Shown here in pieces: positions 1 to 6,624 of a stretch of 23,772 bases of DNA (positions are counted from its first letter, which is position 1; every line of letters begins with the position of its first letter). The notes below the pieces were generated by a model. The model had not been told where the DNA came from, searched no databases, and was given only the letters and a program-made list of their open reading frames with translations. Source of the DNA: Acidobacteriota bacterium (GTDB lineage Bacteria; Acidobacteriota; Terriglobia; Terriglobales; Acidobacteriaceae); the NCBI GenBank assembly GCA_021793595.1, contig JAJYSL010000048.1, positions 1 to 23,772 on the forward strand, read 5' to 3'. Position numbers and translations under genes: made by a program.

Positions 1-1223
1 TGCTTGGGGAAGCTTCTCACGGAACACATGAGTTTTATCGAGAGCGCGCCAAGATTACCCAGCGTCTTATCCGCGAAAAAGGCTTCCATGCCATCGCGGT
101 AGAGGCCGACTGGCCAGATGCCTATCGGGTGAATCGCTATATTCAGGGAGATGACACGGATCCAGATGCAGTTCAGGCCCTCAGTGGGTTCAAGCGGTTT
201 CCCGCATGGATGTGGCGCAATGCCGACGTTCTCGACTTCATCGGCTGGTTGAGGAGTTTCAACGATGCGTTAGAGCAGACCAAACGTATTGGATTTTACG
301 GGCTCGATCTGTATAGCCTGCACGCTTCAATAGAATGCGTCCTTCGCTACCTCGATAAGGTCGATGCCGAGGCTGCACATCGGGCTCGTCTCCGCTATGC
401 ATGCTTTGATGAATTCGGAGACAATCCCCAAACCTACGGATATGTAGCCGGCCTCAAGCTACGTCCCTCCTGTGAGTCCGAGGCCGTATCGCAGCTTATC
501 GATCTGCAGCAGAGTTCGTTACGTTATGCCCGGCTGGATGGGCTGCCTGCCCTGGATCGATTCTTTGACGCGGAGCAGAACGCCCACGTCGTCAAAGACG
601 CCGAGGAATACTACCGCGCGATGTTCCACGAAGCAATCTCTTCCTGGAATCTTCGCGATCACCACATGATGGAAACGCTTCATGCGTTGAGCGAATATCT
701 CGAGCTTCGGTGGCCGCCTTCGAAGATCGTCGTTTGGGCGCATAATTCACATGTCGGCGATGCCCGAGCCACCCAAATGGGCCGTTCGGGGGAATGGAAC
801 ATCGGGCAACTCGTCCGCGAGGAGTACGGCGCTCAGTGCCGAAGCATCGGTTTCACTACCTACTCGGGGACGGTCACTGCCGCGTCCGCATGGGATAACC
901 CAGCAGAACGGGAACGGGTTGTGCCTGCCAGGCCGGACAGCTATGAAGGACTATTCCACCAGGTCGGGATTCCGGCCTTTTCGCTCAATCTGCAGAAAGA
1001 TTCTCGGGTGGCCCATGGGCTCCGCGAACCCATGCTGGAACGCGCCATCGGCGTGGTATACCGCCCAGCGACGGAACTTACCAGCCACTATTTCCAGGCA
1101 AGTCTCTCCGAACAATTCGACGGTATCGTCCACTTCGATCAAACCCGCGCGGTCGAGCCCTTGGAAGCCATCGGCGCAGAAGCAGCCGGAGAACCCGCAG
1201 AGACTTTCCCCACAGGCATTTAG
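1..1223 (+). CDS. Erythromycin esterase family protein (5' end outside window)
   Basis: The reading frame is open from the first complete codon (base 3) to TAG at 1221-1223, so about 407 residues of the C-terminal part are visible. It opens directly in the family hallmark LGEASHGTHEFY (GExxHG), followed by VEADWP and later WAHNSHVGDAR (HNxH); these carry the Glu and His residues of the hydrolase centre in the Ere family. The ending ETFPTGI is the usual family C-terminus, so the 3' end is intact. Only roughly the first 25-40 residues appear to be missing. Characterised members open macrolide lactones, but most environmental homologues sit in stress loci and have no shown resistance role, and I infer the same here. 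The next gene (Usp) is convergent, 58 bp away, and no clear terminator is seen between them. Confidence 0.93.
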   Translation, partial: LGEASHGTHEFYRERAKITQRLIREKGFHAIAVEADWPDAYRVNRYIQGDDTDPDAVQALSGFKRFPAWMWRNADVLDFIGWLRSFNDALEQTKRIGFYGLDLYSLHASIECVLRYLDKVDAEAAHRARLRYACFDEFGDNPQTYGYVAGLKLRPSCESEAVSQLIDLQQSSLRYARLDGLPALDRFFDAEQNAHVVKDAEEYYRAMFHEAISSWNLRDHHMMETLHALSEYLELRWPPSKIVVWAHNSHVGDARATQMGRSGEWNIGQLVREEYGAQCRSIGFTTYSGTVTAASAWDNPAERERVVPARPDSYEGLFHQVGIPAFSLNLQKDSRVAHGLREPMLERAIGVVYRPATELTSHYFQASLSEQFDGIVHFDQTRAVEPLEAIGAEAAGEPAETFPTGI

Positions 1224-1281
1224 ATTTCGATCTTGAATTGCTGCAGTATGACCTGTGCCGATCCGTTCCGTATGAGCTTGA

Positions 1282-2184
1282 TTATTTACGAATGGTTAGG
1301 ACGGGACACTTCGCGCTGGCTGCGACCTTATAAGCAGTTCCGCCGCCGAAATGGGAGACGATCGAGGTCAGCGCGCCAGTTCCTCGGGCACCCATCACGA
1401 TGAGATCGACATTTCGACTATTTGCCTCATCGAGAATTACGGCGTCCGGCTTTCCGAACCCCACGAAACATGTCGGGCCTTTGGGCAGGTCAGCATCTTC
1501 AGGGACAAGGCCACGAAGCTGCTCCAGTGGTTCCTCGCTTGCCATCGCGCGGTCAAAACTGAAAGGAACATCCTTATCGTCTTTCACGTGTAGAAGTACG
1601 AGCTCCGCGTCATTCCTTTTAGCGAGTGACACGGCATACGGCAATGCAATCTCTGCGCCTGAGGAGAAGTCTGTACTATAAAGCACTGTTTTTACCGTAG
1701 CCTCACCTTTACCGGTGCAACGGCAATGCGGCCCGACCGTAAGCACCGGAGTCGTGGAGGAACGAAAGATTCTCTCTGCTGTTGACCCGATTGCCGCTTT
1801 CACAAGCCCTGTCTCCCCGGATGTTCCCACCACAATCAGGTCTACATGTTTTAAGTCCTCCAACAAGTTCAATGCTTCTCCCATGCTGAGCAAAGTTGTG
1901 CAATTTACCCCCTGAAGGAAGCTGGCTTCCGTCTGACGCAGCAGGCGATCTTGCATGGCTTGGCGCATGTCGTCCAGCGGCTGATATGCAAGCGCCGCTT
2001 CAGGAGCGACGAATGCGGAGATAGGATTATAGGCATGCGCTAGCACCAGGCCTGCGGCGTACGCTCGTGCAAATTCAACTGCGCATCGCAAAGCCATCTC
2101 GGCCCCGCTAGAGAAGTCCGTGAGCACAGCTATGGTTTCGATCTTCACCTGTGACATCGGCGATATTGGATGAGCTGTGACCAT
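1282..2184 (-). CDS. Universal stress protein, tandem UspA domains
   Basis: This 300-residue cytoplasmic protein has two Usp domains (about 8-145 and 160-300). The first carries a textbook nucleotide motif G-x2-G-x9-G-S (GTSGETGLVKAAIGS), predicting ATP binding. The second has GARGTGALTSIVSHFGGGT, in which the distal glycine is displaced by several residues, a variant of the motif. I chose the ATG at 2182-2184 over one nine codons upstream (2211) because GAGGAGGGG lies just before it. The gene lies downstream of the triple-BON gene on the same strand, separated by a 173-bp strongly structured spacer, and the two may be co-transcribed. The role is inferred from family: survival under starvation, redox or low-oxygen stress. 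It is one of three Usp genes in the window. Confidence 0.93.
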   Translation of the reverse strand: MVTAHPISPMSQVKIETIAVLTDFSSGAEMALRCAVEFARAYAAGLVLAHAYNPISAFVAPEAALAYQPLDDMRQAMQDRLLRQTEASFLQGVNCTTLLSMGEALNLLEDLKHVDLIVVGTSGETGLVKAAIGSTAERIFRSSTTPVLTVGPHCRCTGKGEATVKTVLYSTDFSSGAEIALPYAVSLAKRNDAELVLLHVKDDKDVPFSFDRAMASEEPLEQLRGLVPEDADLPKGPTCFVGFGKPDAVILDEANSRNVDLIVMGARGTGALTSIVSHFGGGTAYKVAASAKCPVLTIRK

Positions 2185-2219
2185 ATAGTCCCCTCCTCTT
2201 CGTGATTGCACCGGCGGTT

Positions 2220-2361
2220 CTAGAAACCCAATAGGCCCTCTTCGAACCGGGGCAAGAAGCTGTCTCGAAATTGCTCGAAACGGCTGACCTGGGACCCGCG
2301 CTCAAAGCGGGTCTCAGGTCGCTAACCGAAATCGCGATGCCATAGATGAGACAGTTTCTAG
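2220..2361 (-). promoter_or_regulatory. Structured BON-usp spacer with nested inverted repeats
   Basis: Three sets of complementary arms nest in this spacer. CTAGAAA (2220-2226) pairs with TTTCTAG (2355-2361), and CTGTCTC (2260-2266) pairs with GAGACAG (2348-2354). Inside them is a 14-bp stem (2286-2299 with 2307-2320, one G-U wobble, 7-nt loop). The two outer right-hand arms are contiguous, while the left-hand arms are split by a segment that can itself fold (GCCC/GGGC at about 2235-2253). The result would be a multibranched RNA between the BON stop codon and the usp start. It could be a terminator or attenuator, or a processing site; no U-run follows on either strand. Confidence 0.4.
2274..2336. 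repeat. Dispersed hairpin repeat, copy 1
   Basis: Three blocks are shared with 4566-4642 in the same order and orientation: CTCGAAACGGCTG, then a stem-loop ending CAAAGCGGGTCTCA, then GAAATCGCGA. The stem here is GACCTGGGACCCGC / GCGGGTCTCAGGTC with loop GCTCAAA. It sits 3' of the minus-strand BON gene, whereas copy 2 sits 3' of a plus-strand gene, so the element is not oriented with transcription. That is REP-like behaviour. Confidence 0.5.
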
Positions 2362-3008
2362 GCAATCAACAATTCATCCTGGACTTCCGCCACCCCTGGC
2401 GCTGACCATGCTGCGCGCGTGGCCTCATTGCGTTCTTTCCAGGAATGGACCTTTCCGCGTAGGGTCACCTTGGAGCCACGGACATCGACCTGGATCTGTT
2501 TTGCATCTGATTCGGCGGCGCGGCGAATAGCATTTTCAATGGTGGCCTTTACCTCAGACGAGACCACCGCAGGCGTTACTTTTATGTGGTTTGTAATGCC
2601 CCTAACGCCTGCTAGATTGCGAATCGCATCCTCAGCGGAGGTTTGCTGAAATTTGTGGTCGACAGTACCTTTTAGAATGACCCATCCATTTTCCACATGA
2701 ACCTTAATGCGGTCGTCTGGAACAACAACGTCCCACTGTAGAGCATTTAAGACGGCACGGGCGATGTCTTCATCTGTGCGATGGTAGGTATAGGGGAGCA
2801 ACACCTCAATTTCGTCCACAACAGCTTTCACGCCGACAACGCGCTCCGCAGCATGGACCGCCGCCCATTTTTCTGCGTAGCTCTTCGCTTTTCCAGAAAG
2901 CGTGACGATTCCATCGATCGCACTCACGCCTATCTCGGCGGGGTCCAGAGCCGGCTCAAATTGCAGTTCATCGGATACATCACTTTGAAGTTGCAGGTTG
3001 GTTTTCAT
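2358..3008 (-). CDS. Triple BON-domain protein, cytoplasmic
   Basis: This 216-residue protein consists of three BON domains (about 1-72, 75-146 and 148-216). Each has the family pattern of an alpha/beta unit with a central G-x-V-x-L-x-G strand-turn: DGIVTLSGKAKS, NGWVILKGTVDH and GSKVTLRGKVHS. BON domains bind phospholipid or other ligands in proteins such as OsmY, but no signal peptide or lipobox is present, so this version should stay in the cytoplasm. The ATG at 3006-3008 is preceded by AGGAGGAAAGTAAG, a strong ribosome binding site. It is divergent from the FBP aldolase/phosphatase gene, and a CRP-like palindrome lies 105 bp upstream. The ordered pairing of BON with Usp is common in stress islands, and its biochemical role is unknown. 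Confidence 0.92.
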   Translation of the reverse strand: MKTNLQLQSDVSDELQFEPALDPAEIGVSAIDGIVTLSGKAKSYAEKWAAVHAAERVVGVKAVVDEIEVLLPYTYHRTDEDIARAVLNALQWDVVVPDDRIKVHVENGWVILKGTVDHKFQQTSAEDAIRNLAGVRGITNHIKVTPAVVSSEVKATIENAIRRAAESDAKQIQVDVRGSKVTLRGKVHSWKERNEATRAAWSAPGVAEVQDELLIA

Positions 3009-3084
3009 CTTACTTTCCTCCTATGGTGCTCCGGTCGCAACTGCGACTGGCGAACACTCACTCCGCTTTCGCAGGCACACCCGT

Positions 3085-3126
3085 AGTGTGTTCGCAACTG
3101 AGAGGGAAGTCCGTGATTTCAATCAC
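3085..3126 (-). promoter_or_regulatory. Candidate CRP/FNR-type activated promoter for BON-usp
   Basis: The palindrome GTGATTTCAATCAC (3113-3126) fits the CRP core GTGA-N6-TCAC. On the minus strand it is followed after exactly 22 nt by CACACT (3090-3085), a weak -10 hexamer. The inferred start near 3078 puts the palindrome centre at about -41.5, the class II activator position. There is no good -35 hexamer, as expected for such promoters. The leader would be about 70 nt. Confidence 0.45.
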
Positions 3127-3256
3127 AGAAATGGAAATAAATATTCGATGCATAAGATGAAGTAGTTACAAGGCACAAGGTCACCGACGAAGCCAAACAC
3201 GGTGCCTACTACTCGGTCGAGTTATCCATCAAAGTGTGGAAAAGCGACATGTGTGC

Positions 3257-3298
3257 GTGAGTTCGATCACTGAGCAGTTCAGTCATTTCTGCTACGGT
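3257..3298 (+). promoter_or_regulatory. Candidate CRP/FNR-type activated promoter for fbp
   Basis: The palindrome GTGAGTTCGATCAC (3257-3270) is followed after exactly 22 nt by TACGGT (3293-3298), a TAN3T-type -10. The inferred start near 3305 again places the centre at about -41.5, with a leader of about 113 nt. The spacing is identical to that of the facing minus-strand promoter. Confidence 0.45.
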
Positions 3299-3417
3299 AG
3301 GCATCGGATGATGACAGGCTTGTCCGCCATTGTCCGGCGCGAAGCACCCATAACTTCCGCAGGCCTCAATGGAGTTGAGTTATCACGTCGAATGTGCAGT
3401 TGTAGTTCGGAGGACGT

Positions 3418-4554
3418 ATGAAACTAACCTTAAGTGTTATCAAGGCGGATATCGGATCCATTGGAGGTCACGTGGCCCCTTCACGGGAGCTTTTGGAGAC
3501 GGTGCAGACCTATGTCGCAGATCGCTCGACGGGGTTGCTTGAAGATCATTACATTAGCCACACGGGCGACGACATCGCGATCCTGATGACCCATAGGCAC
3601 GGGGTAGGCGATGAACAGATTCACAAGCTTGCTTGGGATGCATTTCTGGCAGGTACGGCCGGGGCACGAAAGCAAGGATTGTACGGAGCTGGACAGGATC
3701 TACTGAAAGACTCGTTCTCGGGAAATGTCAAGGGAATGGGGCCGGCCGTCGCAGAGATGGAAATCGACGAGCGAACAAGTGAGCCTTTCCTTTTCTTCGC
3801 GGCGGATAAGACCGATCCGGGCGCGTACAATCTGCCGCTGTATCTGGCCTTCGCAGACGCAATGAATACACCCGGTCTGATCTTGTCTCCTAACATCGGG
3901 CGTGGCTTTCGCTTCGTTATTATGGACGTCAACAACACCTCTGGCGATCGCATTATCGCGTTGAATGCTCCCGAGGAACTGTACGACATTGCAGCTCTTC
4001 TGCGAGATCCGGAGCGCTACGTGGTGGAGTCGGTATGGTCGCGCGCCACCGGCGAACAAGCTGTCGCGGTGGCGACCTCTCGCCTGCACAATATCGCCGG
4101 AAAGTACACAGGCAAAGACGATCCTGTCATGTTGGTACGGGTACAGATGAACTTTCCGGCAACGGGAGAAGTGCTTGCACCCTATGCGATCGGGCATTTC
4201 GTGGGCGGCTGTATGCGGGGATCGCACCAGATGCCCTTGATGCCTGTGACTCTCAATACCGGAATCAGCTACTTCGATGGTCCTCCCATTGTGAGCTGCG
4301 CAGGATTTTGCGTGCATAACGGCAAGCTGACGGAGCCGGTGGATGCATTTGTGCAGGCATTCTGGGACACGGTGCGGGATGATGTGGCCAAAAAAGCCAT
4401 GGAGATGCGTCGGCAAGGATTCGTCGGCACAGCGATGCTTCCAATGTCCGAACTGGAATACACAGGGATATCCGAGAAGCTCGAAGCGCTGAATAAAAGG
4501 TTCACCGTGCGCACAGAGTTGCCATCGTCGAAGCCGCTAGAAGTAGTCTCGTAA
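3418..4554 (+). CDS. fbp: Fructose-1,6-bisphosphate aldolase/phosphatase (bifunctional, archaeal type V)
   Basis: This 378-residue enzyme has the usual length for the family. It converts triose phosphates to fructose 1,6-bisphosphate and then to fructose 6-phosphate, giving unidirectional gluconeogenesis in the cytoplasm. Visible family residues are D11 and H18 in KADIGSIGGHV, the Asp pair D51/D52 in GDDIAI (Mg2+ ligands), YGAGQDLL, the block GGCMRGSHQMPLMP, and the Schiff-base segment KYTGKDDPV with Y230 and K233 corresponding to the catalytic Tyr/Lys of characterised archaeal enzymes. The ATG at 3418 follows GGAGGACGT. A long upstream region with a CRP-like site and a downstream hairpin suggest a single-gene transcript. 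This class is typical of thermophiles and archaea but is also found in deep-branching bacteria, including Acidobacteriota. Confidence 0.95.
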   Translation: MKLTLSVIKADIGSIGGHVAPSRELLETVQTYVADRSTGLLEDHYISHTGDDIAILMTHRHGVGDEQIHKLAWDAFLAGTAGARKQGLYGAGQDLLKDSFSGNVKGMGPAVAEMEIDERTSEPFLFFAADKTDPGAYNLPLYLAFADAMNTPGLILSPNIGRGFRFVIMDVNNTSGDRIIALNAPEELYDIAALLRDPERYVVESVWSRATGEQAVAVATSRLHNIAGKYTGKDDPVMLVRVQMNFPATGEVLAPYAIGHFVGGCMRGSHQMPLMPVTLNTGISYFDGPPIVSCAGFCVHNGKLTEPVDAFVQAFWDTVRDDVAKKAMEMRRQGFVGTAMLPMSELEYTGISEKLEALNKRFTVRTELPSSKPLEVVS

Positions 4555-4834
4555 GCTCAACATCTCTCGATACGCCTGGGGTGAGACATGAGATCCGCAA
4601 TCAAAGCGGGTCTCATGTTATTGGTGTCGAAATCGCGACACCCTCTTGACAGCTTCACGGACTCAACTGCCCTGCTGTGACGTTGCGTTCGCGAAAGCGG
4701 GTCCTCGCATGTACGTTTCCAGTGCCGTGGTACTTGGCAAAAGCCTGCGATGGCATTGTGACAAAAGGTGGCGCCAGGCGGTCGATGAGTTTGCTTCGAA
4801 TTCTACCTGCCACGCATGGGTGCGCGGCCGTCAT
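4555..4834. other. Intergenic region with tandem hairpins, no gene
   Basis: This 280-bp region between the convergent fbp (+) and YbhB-like (-) genes holds the second copy of the dispersed hairpin repeat and, at its right edge, the stem that spans the ybhB stop codon. The TTGACA at 4646-4651 has no matching -10. No protein-like frame is seen. Confidence 0.6.
4566..4642. repeat. Dispersed hairpin repeat, copy 2 (also likely fbp terminator)
   Basis: CTCGATACGCCTG is followed by the stem ACATGAGATCCGC (4586-4598) / GCGGGTCTCATGT (4606-4618), 13 bp with one wobble and loop AATCAAA. A second perfect stem follows: GGTGTCG (4623-4629) / CGACACC (4636-4642) with loop AAATCG. It starts 12 nt after the fbp stop codon. 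The block order matches copy 1 at 2274-2336. There is no long U-run, so intrinsic termination would be weak. Confidence 0.5.
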
Positions 4835-4848
4835 TCAACCATGCGTGG
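4810..4848. terminator. Hairpin spanning the 3' end of the YbhB-like gene
   Basis: CCACGCATGG (4810-4819) and CCATGCGTGG (4839-4848) form a perfect 10-bp stem around a 19-nt loop that contains the stop codon of the minus-strand gene. It probably separates convergent transcripts. No U-run follows. Confidence 0.45.
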
Positions 4849-5308
4849 CCGCGATCCTTGCATAGGTCCCGATCAGCGTCGCCGTTTCCAGGATATGTCG
4901 GCGCATGGCGGCTTCCAATTCCTTCTGCGTTGCGCCAGGTTTCAGACGGAGCACTGTATCCAGTGCGAAGAGCGTGGCAACATATCGGTGAGTTCCTGAC
5001 GGCGGGCACGGGCCCATGTACCCAATTTGGTCGGCGTCGTTTTTACCTTGCATTCCAACCCTGGCAACGTTTCCTTGCCGGGGTATGTTCTCCACCAGCT
5101 GGTTCAATTTCGCATCCATGTTGTAGATCACCCAATGCGTGAAGCCGCCTCTGATGGGTGCATCTGGATCGTGCAGAATTAATGCAAACGACTTGGTTTG
5201 CGCCGGCGCACCTTTCCAAGTCATCGCTGGGGAAATATTATCGCCATCGCATGTATAACGGACGGGGATCGCTCTCCCCGCCCGATAGGCTGAACTCTTC
5301 AGTTCCAT
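4835..5308 (-). CDS. YbhB/YbcL family Raf kinase inhibitor-like (PEBP) protein
   Basis: This 157-residue single-domain protein is of the phosphatidylethanolamine-binding fold. The signature segments are IPVRYTCDGDNISP near the N-terminus, HDPDAP with GGFTHWVIYNM in the middle, and the anion-pocket loop YMGPCPPSGTHRY. There is no signal peptide, so it is cytoplasmic, like E. coli YbhB. Bacterial members have no settled biochemical role. The ATG at 5306-5308 follows GGAGGTGGAG. It is the last gene of a minus-strand run (Gln-rich protein, MamS-like protein, this gene) with gaps of 14 and 41 bp, so an operon is likely. A hairpin spans its stop codon. Confidence 0.93.
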   Translation of the reverse strand: MELKSSAYRAGRAIPVRYTCDGDNISPAMTWKGAPAQTKSFALILHDPDAPIRGGFTHWVIYNMDAKLNQLVENIPRQGNVARVGMQGKNDADQIGYMGPCPPSGTHRYVATLFALDTVLRLKPGATQKELEAAMRRHILETATLIGTYARIAATHG

Positions 5309-5349
5309 GGGTCTCCACCTCCGATCGACGCAACGTCCGGATCGAGAAC

Positions 5350-5793
5350 CTAGCGTCGCCGTCCGCGCGACCAGGCTGGAATGCCTTGCCTATTCCTGAG
5401 CGTGAGTTCGGAGTCGCCCTTCTTAATCGTGCGTGCAATCAGCGTATCCACATCGTCCAGCCGAAGCTTCGACCCGGTAACTTCCAACTGATCCCCTTTG
5501 GCGATTTCGAATTTCTTGTGCGCCAGAAACCAGGATGGGCCAACATGTACATCCACGACTTCATCCGCAGTTTTGAGCTGCAGGTGGATTCCGTGCCAAC
5601 CTCTGGTTCCGGAAATTTCCTGCACCTCCTCAACGACTCCCGACATAGTGGTATCTGTTGTGGGATCATACATCGGAGGAGTTCTTCCGCTGTTTGACCG
5701 ATATTGGGCCGGAAGCAATGGCGCCCCTTGTATGAGGAAGAAGAGGGTTATTGCAGATAGCAAAACATAGTTGATTAAGGTCTGTTTTCGCAT
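5350..5793 (-). CDS. Exported MamS/MamX-like domain protein (unknown role)
   Basis: This 147-residue protein has an N-terminal hydrophobic segment (about 8-28, ending LLPAQ) that looks like a Sec signal or anchor. The body is a single small beta domain: TMSGVVEEVQEI, GWHGIHLQLKT, VDVHVGPSWFL, KGDQLEVTGS, then LIARTIKKGDSELTLR and an ending GIPAWSRGRRR. I recognise this as the domain annotated as MamS/MamX-like in many non-magnetotactic bacteria, including Acidobacteriota; it does not imply magnetosomes. The ATG at 5791-5793 has GGAG seven nt upstream. It lies 14 bp downstream of the Gln-rich protein gene and 41 bp upstream of the PEBP gene. The molecular function is unknown. Confidence 0.82.
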   Translation of the reverse strand: MRKQTLINYVLLSAITLFFLIQGAPLLPAQYRSNSGRTPPMYDPTTDTTMSGVVEEVQEISGTRGWHGIHLQLKTADEVVDVHVGPSWFLAHKKFEIAKGDQLEVTGSKLRLDDVDTLIARTIKKGDSELTLRNRQGIPAWSRGRRR

Positions 5794-5807
5794 GACGCTT
5801 CTCCGTT

Positions 5808-6431
5808 CTAGTTCTGGGCGCTTCGAAGGCTTAATTCATCCCCCATGTCGCGATATTGTTGCCGATATCGCTGTGTCTCGCGTTCCACATTTCGGGCTTC
5901 CTCGGCAATGCGCTTGCGGTCGGGAGAAGTTTTTGCCAATTCCTGATCCATGTTGCGCAGGCGAGAATCGATGCGTTCCTGAAGCTGATTCATCGTCCGC
6001 GTACGCTGCTCGATTGCAGCCCGCTGCTGGGCGTCCAAACCCTGCATGAGACGCTGATTTTGTTGGTCCATAGTGCGAACCTGGTCGCGAAGCTGGTCAC
6101 GCTGCTGTCGCGCCTGATCGGCGTTGAATGCAGTCCCGTTGGATATCCGCGCCATGTCTCGTGCCTGGGTGCGTGTCCGTTCCATGGATTGATTCGCGGT
6201 GCGATATTGCTCACGCTGTTGATTGGTCGCTTGAGAGCGTAGCTGGTTGCGCTGCTGCTGTCTTGTCTGAGCCATCATGCTTTGGCCGGACTGACTCCCA
6301 ATTGTTGCTCCACGTGGCTGCGCTTGTCCTTGCTTTTGTCCTTGACCGCTTGAACTGTGACCGGAATGTTGTGCAATCAGAACTACATTTGGAAGCAAAA
6401 GCATTGCGGCAATGAGAAGGATCCGTCGCAT
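5808..6431 (-). CDS. Secreted Gln/Arg-rich coiled-coil protein
   Basis: This 207-residue protein starts at the ATG at 6429-6431, which is preceded by GAAGGAGGAAATT; an upstream extension of the same frame to 6611 has no comparable start. Residues 1-20 form a signal peptide (MRRILLIAAMLLLPNVVLIA). A Gly/Ser/Gln linker follows, then from about residue 55 to the end almost continuous amphipathic helix full of Gln, Arg and Glu, probably coiled coil. It contains no cysteine and no known motif. It resembles, only in composition, periplasmic helical chaperones of the Spy/CpxP kind. It is the first gene of the minus-strand run that continues into the MamS-like and PEBP genes. I do not recognise a named family. 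Confidence 0.75.
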   Translation of the reverse strand: MRRILLIAAMLLLPNVVLIAQHSGHSSSGQGQKQGQAQPRGATIGSQSGQSMMAQTRQQQRNQLRSQATNQQREQYRTANQSMERTRTQARDMARISNGTAFNADQARQQRDQLRDQVRTMDQQNQRLMQGLDAQQRAAIEQRTRTMNQLQERIDSRLRNMDQELAKTSPDRKRIAEEARNVERETQRYRQQYRDMGDELSLRSAQN

Positions 6432-6556
6432 AATTTCCTCCTTCGGCCTAAGGCTCAACTGCGGTGAATAGAACAGTTGGGCCGAGATACTTGAATCATT
6501 AGAGATCTCATGGGTACACTTTCGCAGTGATTTGACGTATAGGCTCGAGTGACCCT

Positions 6557-6617
6557 GAGCACAAAGTGCTCGCGTTGCCGTGCTCCTATGGCTGTTTTGC
6601 GATAGGAGCACGACAAC
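6557..6617 (-). terminator. Strong hairpin downstream of the DUF4382-like gene, with overlapping alternative stem
   Basis: CGTGCTCCTAT (6579-6589) pairs perfectly with ATAGGAGCACG (6602-6612) around a 12-nt loop; GTTG and CAAC extend the stem past one mismatch (6574-6617). Next to it, GAGCAC-AAA-GTGCTC (6557-6571) forms a second hairpin whose arms are also complementary to the first. It lies just 3' of the lipoprotein stop (6625) and 126 bp or more upstream of the secreted protein start. Confidence 0.55.
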
Positions 6618-6624
6618 CGTATTG

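Larger units (their letters stand above)
3009..3417. promoter_or_regulatory. Divergent regulatory region, BON/usp versus fbp
   Basis: This 409-bp region has no credible gene. It contains two GTGA-N6-TCAC palindromes and candidate promoters for both flanking transcription units (listed separately), plus the ribosome binding site of fbp (CGGAGGACGT before ATG 3418). The remainder is AT-richer than its neighbours around 3120-3165 and shows no other strong repeat. Confidence 0.6.

Noticed and set aside
3700..4416. 238-residue minus-strand frame opposite fbp
   Set aside because: Antisense shadow of a clear enzyme gene; His/Arg-rich with no motif and no ribosome binding site.
4646..4651. TTGACA downstream of fbp
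   Set aside because: No -10 hexamer at 16-18 nt and no gene to serve on the plus strand.
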